The translations under genes and the position numbers were made by a program. Positions 16,990 through 25,488 of a DNA stretch of 35,113 nucleotides are shown here, one piece after another (within the stretch, counting starts at the first letter, position 1; each line of letters begins with the position of its first letter). The stretch comes from Labilibaculum sp. (GTDB lineage Bacteria; Bacteroidota; Bacteroidia; Bacteroidales; Marinifilaceae), in the NCBI GenBank assembly GCA_016760525.1, contig JAESUW010000157.1, forward strand, positions 1 to 35,113, written 5' to 3'. Below the pieces are notes generated by a model. That model worked only from the letters and a program-made list of their open reading frames with translations, had not been told where the DNA came from and did not search any database.

Positions 16990-17040
16990 TTTTCATATAG
17001 ATTTGCCCTATACTGTTTGCTTTTTCCTTTTCGGGGAAAC
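16990..17040 (+). repeat. Degenerate REP-like unit 1
   Basis: The order TTTTCAT, a GCCCTAT half-palindrome, TTTGCTTTTTCC and CGGGGAA matches the better-preserved unit at 17643-17689. Both hairpins have decayed here. Confidence 0.6.
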
Positions 17041-17058
17041 AACTTAATTTTATTTTTT

Positions 17059-17107
17059 GCCCTGAAAGGGCTATTAGCAAATAGCAATGGGCAACGCCCA
17101 TTGAAAT
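17059..17107 (-). repeat. REP-like unit 2 (inverted)
   Basis: GCCCTGAAAGGGC (17059-17071) is a perfect GCCCT/AGGGC hairpin. After ATTAGCAAATAGC comes AATGGGCAACGCCCATT (17087-17103), a second hairpin. This is the reverse orientation of the unit at 17643-17689. Confidence 0.75.
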
Positions 17108-17124
17108 GAAGAATATAAATTAGA

Positions 17125-17137
17125 GCCCTGAAAGGGC
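17125..17137. repeat. REP-like half unit 3 next to the transposase stop
   Basis: A second exact copy of GCCCTGAAAGGGC, six bases from the stop codon of the transposase gene. Only the first hairpin of the unit is present. Confidence 0.7.
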
Positions 17138-17143
17138 GTAAGC

Positions 17144-17596
17144 TTAATCCCAAACATATTTCTCCTCATATGCAACATCGTATTTTATTAGGAAAGCTCT
17201 AAACTCATTTTTAAAACTTTTTGTTTTGTGATGTTTTTCCTGATTATCGATATAAGAAGAGACGATATCAATTTCCGACGGATTAACAGAAAATATTCCA
17301 TACCCATTTTGCCAATAAAAATTTTGGTGTTGATTTCCTTTTAATTTGATCCATTTTGAAGATCGTTTTTTAATTTCTTCCAATAAGGTCATTTGAGTAA
17401 TTTTTTTAGACAGTGTGCACAATATATGGATATGGTCATCATGTCCTCCTACTCTAATAGGTTTACATTCTAGGCCTTTACATATTCCACCAATATATTC
17501 AAACAATACATTTTTAATTTGTGAATCAATGAGTGGCTGACGGTGTTTTGTGCTAAATGTTATGTGCACGTAAACTTTGGATAATGATTGTCCCAT
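17144..17596 (-). CDS. REP-associated Y1 (IS200-like) tyrosine transposase
   Basis: This 150-aa protein is a single-domain HUH endonuclease of the Y1_Tnp superfamily. The metal-binding HUH motif is H55-I-H57 in GGHDDHIHIL, and the likely catalytic tyrosine is Y115 in VSSYIDNQEKHH. The N-terminal YVHITFSTKHRQP segment is typical of IS200-like transposases. Several GGGC/GCCC hairpins of one family lie on both sides, within 16 bp of the gene, and no IS200 ends or second ORF are seen. That fits a RAYT: a domesticated or semi-mobile enzyme that acts on REP palindromes. It appears intact. Confidence 0.9.
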   Translation of the reverse strand: MGQSLSKVYVHITFSTKHRQPLIDSQIKNVLFEYIGGICKGLECKPIRVGGHDDHIHILCTLSKKITQMTLLEEIKKRSSKWIKLKGNQHQNFYWQNGYGIFSVNPSEIDIVSSYIDNQEKHHKTKSFKNEFRAFLIKYDVAYEEKYVWD

Positions 17597-17611
17597 GATT
17601 ATTTTGCTTGC

Positions 17612-17624
17612 GTCCTTTCAGGAC
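17612..17624. repeat. REP-like half unit 4 upstream of the transposase start
   Basis: GTCCTTTCAGGAC forms a 5-bp stem with a TTC loop and is related to CCCTTTCAGGG of the other units. It lies 15 bp upstream of the transposase start codon. Confidence 0.55.
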
Positions 17625-17642
17625 TGATTTTCAATTTTTTTA

Positions 17643-17689
17643 TTTTCATAGGGCTTTGCCCTATGCTATTGCTTTTTCCCTTTCAGGGA
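17643..17689 (+). repeat. REP-like unit 5 (best preserved)
   Basis: CATAGGGCTTTGCCCTATG (17647-17665) is a perfect 8-bp stem with a TTT-type loop. After CTATTGCTTT it is followed by TCCCTTTCAGGGA (17677-17689), a second hairpin. It stops five bases before the stop codon of the next minus-strand gene. Confidence 0.78.
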
Positions 17690-17693
17690 TAGA

Positions 17694-18389
17694 TTAGATA
17701 TTGATTTCATCTTGAAGTTTAGTTAGAAATTTCCCCATTAGTATATTTAGTTCTTCAAAATGGCTAACGTTTATTATTTGTATTAATGATGGATCACTTT
17801 TAATTACGGCAGTATAAAATGACGATGTTTGAGTTGTTATTTGCTTCGCTATTTGTACAAGTTCTTTGTAATCATTGGACTCAAAGTTGTATGAAAATAA
17901 ATATCCATATCTAATTCTAAAATTATAGAGATTAAAGTAAAATTCTAAATGGAAAATAGTTTCATTATGTATTTCCTCAGCTTTATCAAGGATTTTTTCA
18001 AATTCGAAATTTTCACTATCCATTTTTTCGATCTCTGCATTGAATCGTTTAAGTTTTGGAAGTGATTTCTCTATTGTGAATTGAAATGGAACAAGTAATC
18101 TGGTTAATTCGTCATATGCTTCGATTCTTTTTTGTTGTATGAATAAATTAGAATTCTCTTTATTTGAATTCTTACCAACAAAATACGTCAAGTACCCAAG
18201 AATAATTACAGTTATAGTTGAAACGATAGGGGTGACGATTCCTCCTATGTATGAACCGAATGCACCCCAATACTCAATATTATTGGATATATCGGTTGTG
18301 TTGAAATGGATAGCAAACATAAATATTGGTGCTAACGTAAATACTATCGCTACAATTAGGAACAGAAAAAAAAGTGATTTTTTAATCAT
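17694..18389 (-). CDS. Small membrane protein of unknown function, 231 aa
   Basis: Two hydrophobic segments occupy the first ~80 residues: FFLFLIVAIVFTLAPIFMFAI, and a second after WGAFGSYIGGIVTPIVS. A ~150-residue helical cytoplasmic part follows, with no recognised domain. The motif WGAFGSYIGGIVTPI recurs (WGxFGDxxGGxxNPI) in many uncharacterised two-helix membrane proteins. I chose the ATG at 18389 (MIKKSLFF), which leaves a 16-bp gap to the upstream gene. A longer frame from 18446 would overlap that gene by 41 bp. The two probably form an operon. Function unknown. Confidence 0.65.
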   Translation of the reverse strand: MIKKSLFFLFLIVAIVFTLAPIFMFAIHFNTTDISNNIEYWGAFGSYIGGIVTPIVSTITVIILGYLTYFVGKNSNKENSNLFIQQKRIEAYDELTRLLVPFQFTIEKSLPKLKRFNAEIEKMDSENFEFEKILDKAEEIHNETIFHLEFYFNLYNFRIRYGYLFSYNFESNDYKELVQIAKQITTQTSSFYTAVIKSDPSLIQIINVSHFEELNILMGKFLTKLQDEINI

Positions 18390-18405
18390 AATATTCGGGT
18401 TGTTA

Positions 18406-18912
18406 TTATTCTTTAGAATTTTGCGACTCAATAACTGTTTGATCACTTTTATCGATATTATTATTTTCCATACTTGGAGTTATAAAGATTAAAGCACCAA
18501 TCCCTCCAATAATTATCAACCTGACAGCCAGATTGTATAGGAATGTACTCTTTGTTCTCATGTATTTGTAGCCTGTAATTCCCAATGCGATCAATATTGC
18601 TGTTAAACCTACATAAAAAAGAGTGGAATAGAATGGAAAGTGTTGTAGCCTGAATAATGTTGCGATAAGTACCACAGGTAATGCAAATCCGCTTATTTTA
18701 ATTTCGATAGAATCATTTACATCTTCTTTGAATAAGAATTTCCTTAATTTTAAAACAAATACTTGCTTACTACCAGAGAAAATCAGAAAGTAGTAGGTTG
18801 CCAAAATAGTAATGGAAACTGTTAACAATTCTCCACCAAATGGAAGATTTAATATCTTTAATAAGATTGAAAGGATAATTCCTATACAGGATATGAGTTC
18901 AATTTTTTTCAT
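18406..18912 (-). CDS. Polytopic membrane protein of unknown function, 168 aa
   Basis: Four or five hydrophobic helices fill residues ~5-150, with a polar Asn/Ser/Glu-rich C-terminal tail. Two positions carry similar short motifs, KILNLPFGGELLTVS and RLQHFPFYSTLFYVG. These suggest an internal repeat of a two-helix hairpin, reminiscent of GldL-like membrane segments, but I would not name it. It is the first gene of a probable two-gene operon with the 231-aa membrane protein. The 270-bp region upstream is shared with the divergent M16 protease gene. Confidence 0.6.
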   Translation of the reverse strand: MKKIELISCIGIILSILLKILNLPFGGELLTVSITILATYYFLIFSGSKQVFVLKLRKFLFKEDVNDSIEIKISGFALPVVLIATLFRLQHFPFYSTLFYVGLTAILIALGITGYKYMRTKSTFLYNLAVRLIIIGGIGALIFITPSMENNNIDKSDQTVIESQNSKE

Positions 18913-19146
18913 TTTACATTAAATGTTTAAATTGATTCCTAATCTACCAAATTTCACACACATTATATTTAATAAATAGCGAATATATTGATTTGTAGGT
19001 AGATTACTTTAAATTATGTTGTTGAAAAAAATGGAAGTGTAAGTATAGTAAATAGATAGTGTTAAAAATCATTAAGCTATTTGTTAAATAGGTAATTGTT
19101 TCCTTACTTTAAGGAAGGCTTCCACTTATGTTTTGTAAGCCGAAAG

Positions 19147-19180
19147 CAAATCACTAAAACAAATCACTAAAACAAATCAC
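19147..19180 (+). repeat. 13-bp direct repeats in the leader of the M16 protease gene
   Basis: CAAATCACTAAAA occurs at 19147-19159 and 19160-19172, with a partial third copy (CAAATCAC) at 19173-19180, two bases before the start codon. It occupies the ribosome-binding region, so copy number could alter translation. No Shine-Dalgarno sequence is visible. Confidence 0.8.
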
Positions 19181-19182
19181 AA

Positions 19183-22002
19183 ATGAGTAAGAATTTATTT
19201 AGCCAAATCAGTCTTTGTGCTGTTTTGGCACTAACGGGAACAGGAATGTTATCGGCTCAAAACGATATGAATGCAAAACTTCCTATGGATCCGAATGTGA
19301 GAACCGGGAAATTGGAGAATGGCCTAACTTACTATGTTCGTCACAATGAAGAGCCTAAAGATCGGGCTAGTTTTTACATTGTTCAGAATGTTGGGGCAAT
19401 ATTGGAAAATGATAGTCAAAATGGTTTGGCTCATTTTCTGGAGCATATGGCTTTTAATGGAACGAAACATTTTCCAGGCAAAGGAGTTCTGAATTATCTG
19501 GAAAAATATGGTATTGCATTTGGTCGTAATATTAATGCATACACGAGTACCGACGAAACTGTTTACAATTTGAGTAATGTTCCTACTACGAATGAAAATT
19601 TACTGGATTCTACTCTTTTGGTACTACACGATTGGTCTAATTATTTGAGTCTTGAAGGAGAGGAAATTGATAGTGAACGTGGAGTAATTCATGAAGAATG
19701 GAGAACTCGTCGATCTGGTGGAATGCGGGTTTATTTAGAAAAAAACAAACTTATCTATCAAGGTTCTAAGTATGCGAAACGTGATGTTATAGGAGATCTT
19801 GACGTAATTGACAATTTTGATCACCAGCTAATCAGGGATTTTTACCACGATTGGTATCGGACCGATTTACAGGCAATTATTGTTGTTGGAGATATTGATG
19901 CAGCGAAAATGGAGATGAAAATTAAGGAACTATTTGCGCACATTCCTGCTGTCGAAAATCCAGAAGAAAGAGTGTATTTTGATGTTCCTGATAATAAGGA
20001 ACCCATTGTTGGCGTAATTACAGATCCTGAGGCCAGCAGAATTAGCTTTGAGATTTATTATAAGCACAAAGCAACACCTTTCGCAGAAAAGAATTTGAAC
20101 TATTATCGCAAGCTATTAATTGAAAACCTTTATTCAAGTGTTATGGGAGATCGTTACAACGAACTGCTCCAAAAAGGAAATGCACCATTTGTAATTGGTT
20201 ATGCAGCATACTATAATAAAGTTCGAAAAATGGATGTTTTTCAAAATGGTGTTACCCTTAAAGAGGATAATATTTTGGGCGGAATTGAAGTTCTTTTGCA
20301 GGAAACAGAAAGAGCCAGAAGATTTGGTCTCGTTGCTTCGGAACTAGAACGTGCTAAAACAGCCATGTTGAGCCAAATGGAAAGAGCTTATAAAGAGAGA
20401 AACAAACAAAACAATGATAGATTGGTTAGTGGTTATCAGCAAAATTACTTAAGCAATGAGCCTGTTCCGGGAATCGAGTTTGAGTTCGAAGCTATGAAAC
20501 AATTATTTCCTGGCATTAGTGTAGAAGAAGTAAATGCTGTTTCGAAAGAATGGATCACCGATGAGAATGTAGTTATCACCTTATCGGCTCCTGAAAAAGA
20601 AGGATTACAATTGCCAACCAAAGAACAATTACTTGCAGTGGTGGCAAAAGTGAAGCAGATGGAACTAAAAGCTTACGAAGATAAGGTGATAAACGAACCT
20701 TTACTTTCAGAACAACCTAAGGCTGGAAAAGTTGTGAAAGAATCAAACTTGAAGGATCTGGAGGCTACTGAGTGGATACTCTCTAATGGAGCAACTGTTG
20801 TTGTGAAAAAAACAGATTTCAAAGAGAATGAAATTAGGTTACAGGCTTTTAGTAAAGGAGGAAATTCATTATACGGGGTTAAAGATTTACCTTCTGCTGA
20901 AATGCTTGGTGGTTTTATTTCCAATTTTGGATTGGGGAAATTTGATCAGATAAGTCTGCAAAAATTATTGACTGGTAAAGAGGTAAAAGTATCACCTTAT
21001 CTTGGTGAATTATCAGAAGGACTTAATGGGAATTCATCCGTAAAGGATTTTGAGACTTTATTGCAACTGGTGCACATGTATTTTGAGCAACCACGATTCG
21101 ATCAAGAAGCTTTTACTGCATTAAAAGGAAGATATATGGCTTATGTGGCCAATATGGGAGCTGATGTAAATAAAGCGTTTGGCGATTCTGTTTCAATGAT
21201 CTCCACTAATCATCATCCAAGAACAATTCTGTTTAACACAGATATGATTAACAAATTGGACTTTGAGACAATGAAACGCATTTATCAGGATCGATTTGTT
21301 GATGCCAGTGACTTTACATTTGTTTTTGTAGGGAATATAGATGCAGAGCAGGCAAAACCAATGATCGAAGCTTATTTGGGAAGTATTAAGGATATCGACC
21401 GGGAGGATAATTGGAAAGATAATGGTGTAGACTATCCTGAAAAAGATACTTATAATCATTTTGACAGAGAGATGGAAACTCCTAAGACAACCATTGAAAT
21501 TGATTTTCATGGTGATATTGAATATTCAAAAGAAAATTCAGTGTTGATGGATGTTGTTGGTAAACTTTTGGATAAGAGATATCTTGAGATAATTCGTGAA
21601 AAAGAAGGCGGATCTTATGGTGTAAGAGTTGGTGCTTCGGTAAATAAATTTCCACGTGAAGAATATAAATTGGTAATCCGTTTTGATACCGATCCTGCCA
21701 AGGCTGAAAAAGTAAAAGGAATTGTTTATAACGAGATTCAGGCTCTTTTCAACGAAGGTGTTAAAGAGGATGACTTACATGAAACGAAGGAAAACTTCAT
21801 TAAGGTACGTCAGGAGAATCTTCGTAAAAATGGCTATTGGCTAAATGCTATTAATCATCATTATGTGTATGAAGAAAGCAGGTTAAATCTTGAGGATTAC
21901 GAAAAAATGATTAATGCCATTACGAAAGAAAAAGTGGAGAAGTTTGCTAAGAAATATTTTGCAGCACCGACAAAAATTGAAGTGGTAATGTCTCCAATTT
22001 AA
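19183..22002 (+). CDS. M16 family zinc metalloprotease (PqqL/insulinase type), exported
   Basis: A 939-aa protein with a signal peptide (~1-25, ending LSAQ) and two tandem halves of the M16 fold. The inverted zinc motif HFLEH places ligands at H84 and H88 and the catalytic base at E87. E165, exactly 76 residues after H88, is the third ligand. The C-terminal half (from ~520) lacks the motif, as usual. It should degrade peptides in the periplasm or at the envelope, like E. coli PqqL and other large Bacteroidota M16 proteins. A strong terminator lies ~35 bp downstream, so it is probably a single-gene unit. Confidence 0.93.
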   Translation: MSKNLFSQISLCAVLALTGTGMLSAQNDMNAKLPMDPNVRTGKLENGLTYYVRHNEEPKDRASFYIVQNVGAILENDSQNGLAHFLEHMAFNGTKHFPGKGVLNYLEKYGIAFGRNINAYTSTDETVYNLSNVPTTNENLLDSTLLVLHDWSNYLSLEGEEIDSERGVIHEEWRTRRSGGMRVYLEKNKLIYQGSKYAKRDVIGDLDVIDNFDHQLIRDFYHDWYRTDLQAIIVVGDIDAAKMEMKIKELFAHIPAVENPEERVYFDVPDNKEPIVGVITDPEASRISFEIYYKHKATPFAEKNLNYYRKLLIENLYSSVMGDRYNELLQKGNAPFVIGYAAYYNKVRKMDVFQNGVTLKEDNILGGIEVLLQETERARRFGLVASELERAKTAMLSQMERAYKERNKQNNDRLVSGYQQNYLSNEPVPGIEFEFEAMKQLFPGISVEEVNAVSKEWITDENVVITLSAPEKEGLQLPTKEQLLAVVAKVKQMELKAYEDKVINEPLLSEQPKAGKVVKESNLKDLEATEWILSNGATVVVKKTDFKENEIRLQAFSKGGNSLYGVKDLPSAEMLGGFISNFGLGKFDQISLQKLLTGKEVKVSPYLGELSEGLNGNSSVKDFETLLQLVHMYFEQPRFDQEAFTALKGRYMAYVANMGADVNKAFGDSVSMISTNHHPRTILFNTDMINKLDFETMKRIYQDRFVDASDFTFVFVGNIDAEQAKPMIEAYLGSIKDIDREDNWKDNGVDYPEKDTYNHFDREMETPKTTIEIDFHGDIEYSKENSVLMDVVGKLLDKRYLEIIREKEGGSYGVRVGASVNKFPREEYKLVIRFDTDPAKAEKVKGIVYNEIQALFNEGVKEDDLHETKENFIKVRQENLRKNGYWLNAINHHYVYEESRLNLEDYEKMINAITKEKVEKFAKKYFAAPTKIEVVMSPI

Positions 22003-22036
22003 AAGGGGACGTAGTTAAATTGCAAGTTGATAAAGT

Positions 22037-22072
22037 AAAACGGATGCTCAGTATTGGGCATCCGTTTTTTTT
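22037..22072 (+). terminator. Intrinsic terminator after the M16 protease gene
   Basis: AAAACGGATGC (22037-22047) pairs with GCATCCGTTTT (22058-22068) across a 10-base loop and is followed by more T residues. Confidence 0.9.
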
Positions 22073-22300
22073 GATTCCGGTTTGTTTTTCCAATTCGCTT
22101 TCGAGAGGGGGATAAAGGGCTGTATTTCATTCAATTTCTGTAACGTAGCCTTTGTGTGGCGATATTCAAATGCATGGATTCATTGTTATTTGATTTGTGT
22201 TAAAGCTTCATTGCAAATAAATTTGAAAATATATATTCAGAAGTGGCAAAAAGATGGGGCATTTACATAAAATATATAAATTGCAGGAGTATAAATAAAA

Positions 22301-24010
22301 ATGGAGATAATGGAAATATCTTTTAATGAATTTGAGCAATACATAGAGGATAAAATTTTAAAGCGGGCTTTGTCCTATTTTAAGAATAACAAAGTAAATG
22401 AGCCCATAGAAACGGGGGTAGGAGAATATGAGGCGGTGGTTGAAGGGACTGAGGATTACACAGTAAAATTAGTAATTAAGAATGATACGATAGTGGAACA
22501 TGTATGCACTTGCCCTTATGATTGGGGCCCTTTTTGCAAGCATGTTGTTGCTGTTATTTTTTATTTGCAACAGGATCGACTTAATTTGAAAAAAAATAAG
22601 AAAACAGAAAAATCGGCAATACCTGCTGTTAGAAAAAAGCGCAAAACATTAGCCGATAAAGTAAACGAAATGCTTGAAAATACATCTCATGATGATTTGA
22701 AGCAATTTATTCGGGCAAAGGCAGAGGAAGACAGAGGATTCCGAAACCAGTTTCTGGCTTCCTTTGCACAATACAATGCTTCAGAATCGAAAAGTTTTTA
22801 TGCAAATCAGGTGAAATCTATTCTAAGTTCAGCTTCAGGTGAATATGGTTTTATCGGTTATTCATCTTCAGGATTTATTTATTATGAAATAAATAAGCTT
22901 TTGGAATCGGCACAAAATCAATTCGATAGAGGCAACTATAAAAGTGCAATATTTATAAGTGCTGCCATTATGGAGGAAATGGTAAAAGCCGTTAATTATG
23001 GTGATGACAGCAGTGGTTGTTTAAGTTTTGGTATTGAGTCTTCGTTTAAGTTATTGGAGAAGATTGGAACAGTGCAACCAGATGAATCGATTCGGAAAAT
23101 GTTATTGGAATATTGTTTGAAAGCCTACAACAATAATATTTTTGGCGATTGGGACTGGCATTTAGGATGTTTTCACATAGCTTCATTATTATTGAAAACG
23201 GAGGCCGAAATAGAAAGTTTTTTCAGCTTGATAGATCATTCAGAAGTGTCGGAATATTCGTTGGAAGAAATGCAGGAGATTAAGTATAATGTGTTGCTAA
23301 AGCATAAAAGTGCAAGTGAAGCTACCGAATATCTAGAGGCGAATTTGTCCAATTCGAAATTACGACACATAGCAATTGAAGATGCTTTGAAGATGGAGTT
23401 GTATGAGAAAGCAATTCGAATTGCTTCGGATGGTATTAAATACGATCAAAAGGATCGACCTGGATTGATTCATGAATGGAATGATTGGTTGTTGAAAATT
23501 GTGACAAAGCAGAAGAATACGGAGAAAATTATTGAATATGCTCGTTTACTATACATCGGTAATTTTAGACCCAAACAGGATTATTATCAGATATTAAAAG
23601 AAAATGTAGTCCCTGAAAAATGGTTTTCGTTTGTGAATAAATTGGCTGAAGACGTAAAGAAATCAAGTAGTTGGGATTGTGACGGTTTGTTGGCAAAAAT
23701 TTATATAAATGAGGAATGGTGGGATAGGCTTTTGGATTACGTCCGGAACAATCTGGATTTCTCAACCATTGATACTTATCGAGAATATTTAATTGGTGAT
23801 TGCTGCGATGAGATTATTGAATTATACGCCATTGTCATTAAAGATTATATGGAAAATAACATGGGGCGAGGTCATTATCAGAACATTTGCAGATACATAA
23901 GACAAATGAATAAGCTTAACGGAAGAAATCAGGTGAATGAGCTACTTGCCTATTTAAGAAAAAAATATCCAAAAAGGAAAGCTTTATTGGAAGAGTTAAA
24001 CATGATTTGA
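22301..24010 (+). CDS. SWIM zinc-finger domain protein
   Basis: The 569-aa protein has an N-terminal SWIM zinc finger: C69, C71, C79 and H81 in VCTCPYDWGPFCKH, in the CxC...CxH pattern. It is followed by a Lys/Arg-rich linker (~95-115) and a long helical-repeat region (~130-569) of TPR-like character. SWIM fingers bind DNA or proteins. In bacteria they often sit beside or are fused to SNF2 helicases, but none is encoded nearby. Two in-frame ATGs (22301 and 22310) are possible starts; the first is given. The protein is probably cytoplasmic, and its exact role is unknown. Confidence 0.85.
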   Translation: MEIMEISFNEFEQYIEDKILKRALSYFKNNKVNEPIETGVGEYEAVVEGTEDYTVKLVIKNDTIVEHVCTCPYDWGPFCKHVVAVIFYLQQDRLNLKKNKKTEKSAIPAVRKKRKTLADKVNEMLENTSHDDLKQFIRAKAEEDRGFRNQFLASFAQYNASESKSFYANQVKSILSSASGEYGFIGYSSSGFIYYEINKLLESAQNQFDRGNYKSAIFISAAIMEEMVKAVNYGDDSSGCLSFGIESSFKLLEKIGTVQPDESIRKMLLEYCLKAYNNNIFGDWDWHLGCFHIASLLLKTEAEIESFFSLIDHSEVSEYSLEEMQEIKYNVLLKHKSASEATEYLEANLSNSKLRHIAIEDALKMELYEKAIRIASDGIKYDQKDRPGLIHEWNDWLLKIVTKQKNTEKIIEYARLLYIGNFRPKQDYYQILKENVVPEKWFSFVNKLAEDVKKSSSWDCDGLLAKIYINEEWWDRLLDYVRNNLDFSTIDTYREYLIGDCCDEIIELYAIVIKDYMENNMGRGHYQNICRYIRQMNKLNGRNQVNELLAYLRKKYPKRKALLEELNMI

Positions 24011-24018
24011 AAGTAAAA

Positions 24019-24048
24019 AGAGACTACCTCAATTTTAAGGTAGTCTCT
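24019..24048 (-). terminator. Intrinsic terminator between convergent genes
   Basis: AGAGACTACCT (24019-24029) pairs perfectly with AGGTAGTCTCT (24038-24048) around CAATTTTA. On the minus strand the hairpin is followed by TTTTTAC, so it best serves the S37-type peptidase gene. On the plus strand it also ends the SWIM gene, though with a poorer T-tract. Confidence 0.82.
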
Positions 24049-24117
24049 GGTTTAATCGTCTTATTTCTTATCGGTTAGTACTATTACAAAGTACATTAAT
24101 CTTCAGTTCACGAACTA

Positions 24118-25437
24118 CTATTGGCTGTTTTTCAGCGCCTTTTTATTCTGAACTGTTCGTTTTACATCCATCCATTTTTCCAAGGTGTGTACAATTTCTT
24201 TCTTCATTTCAGGAGGAAAACTTTTTATTCTTGATCTATGAGAACCTTTTGGGTTCACAAATTTCTTACACTTTTTATTTCCGTTCAGATTAACAGCAGT
24301 TGCCGACCAGGTGTCATATTCGCCATAAATGAATAACATTCTCTCAGCATCAGTTTGCAGCCAATGGTTAATTTTAATCATCGATGAGGCATCGAATTTT
24401 CGGGTGGGTTCATTCGGGAAAGTAAAATCGAAAGTGATATCCTTCTTATCATTTAGGTATTGTTTAAAAGGAGCTGTTTCGTAGCTGTACATTCCAATCT
24501 CGCTTAGTGCCTGCTGATAAAAAGCAAGAAGTTCTTTGATATTGCCGACATCGAAAAAATCGATGCTTGATACTTTAAACAAATGATCGAAGAGCTCCTG
24601 AGAATTGGCATTTTTACCTGGAATGCTATCAACTCCGCCCCATTGCCAATAGGCAAATGGATATTCAAGAATACTTAAGTCAAGTGCTTTTTTTAAACCC
24701 ATTGAGAACGAAAAATTCTTTTCTTTGGCATAGGTTTGAGCAAGAGGAAGTAGTTTTTCTTTACTTTCGAAACAAGCCAACTGAAATTGGTAAATCTGAT
24801 TTCTGGTTTCTTTGCTCCCAATACTGGCGAGGTGTTGGTGGATTCTTTTGTCCTCACGAGTTAAATTAAGAGGCGCTACATAGGGAACACTAACATCAAC
24901 ATCATCAGGATAAAAGTATCGGTGAAAAATGGTTGTTTGTCCTCCTTTACTAATTCCGGTTGACAGCCATTTTTCAGGATATATTTTTTGTATAGCTTGA
25001 ATGATCATGTGCTGATCGGCAGCAGCTTGTTTGATGTTAAGATATTGCCAATCCAAACTATCGGGCATCGAATTTTTAAAGTAACGATGCTCAATGGTCA
25101 GTTGGTTCGCATGTAGTAATTTGCTCAATTCTCCGGCCTTTTCAGACCAAATTTTATAACCTTCCAGTTGAACAACCACAGGCTGATTAAAAGAATGATG
25201 TCCCAATAAGACACGTTGTTGAAAAGTACCAGCTTTAGGGTTTTCATGATCGAGATCTTGGGTGAAATAGAGTTCGTAGTACGCCGCAAAGGTGGTGTCT
25301 CCTGCTATCTTTTTTACACTTACATCAGGAATTTCTCCAAGTTGACTCAGCAGATCTTTTGGTTTTGTTTGTGCACAAGAAATGCATGTTGCCAGAAGAA
25401 ATGTAAGCAGCAGGTTTGTGAATTGCTTTATTTTCAT
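24118..25437 (-). CDS. S37-type (PS-10/tripeptidyl aminopeptidase) lipoprotein peptidase
   Basis: A 439-aa alpha/beta-hydrolase peptidase with a lipoprotein signal. The likely modified cysteine is C21 in CISCAQ; C18 has a poorer -1 residue. The nucleophile is S163 in STGISKGGQT, the acid is D375 in YGEYDTWSA and the base is H400 in PKGSHRSR. EHRYF (116-120) and the SMPDSLDW segment are typical of the S37/S28 group that removes tripeptides from N-termini. It should act on peptides at the envelope. It converges on the SWIM gene with a shared terminator, and the aminopeptidase P gene lies 51 bp upstream in the same direction, so the two peptidases could be co-transcribed. Confidence 0.88.
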   Translation of the reverse strand: MKIKQFTNLLLTFLLATCISCAQTKPKDLLSQLGEIPDVSVKKIAGDTTFAAYYELYFTQDLDHENPKAGTFQQRVLLGHHSFNQPVVVQLEGYKIWSEKAGELSKLLHANQLTIEHRYFKNSMPDSLDWQYLNIKQAAADQHMIIQAIQKIYPEKWLSTGISKGGQTTIFHRYFYPDDVDVSVPYVAPLNLTREDKRIHQHLASIGSKETRNQIYQFQLACFESKEKLLPLAQTYAKEKNFSFSMGLKKALDLSILEYPFAYWQWGGVDSIPGKNANSQELFDHLFKVSSIDFFDVGNIKELLAFYQQALSEIGMYSYETAPFKQYLNDKKDITFDFTFPNEPTRKFDASSMIKINHWLQTDAERMLFIYGEYDTWSATAVNLNGNKKCKKFVNPKGSHRSRIKSFPPEMKKEIVHTLEKWMDVKRTVQNKKALKNSQ

Positions 25438-25488
25438 TGATTAGTTGTTTTGAAATTCTAATTACTGAAACTGTCTGTAAAATAGTTT

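Noticed and set aside
17144-17596. Autonomous IS200/IS605 element
   Set aside because: No IS200 end structures or TnpB are seen; the flanking REP-like hairpins fit a RAYT better.
22082-22270. 62-codon open frame between the M16 and SWIM genes
   Set aside because: Begins inside post-terminator sequence and has no recognisable domain or signal.
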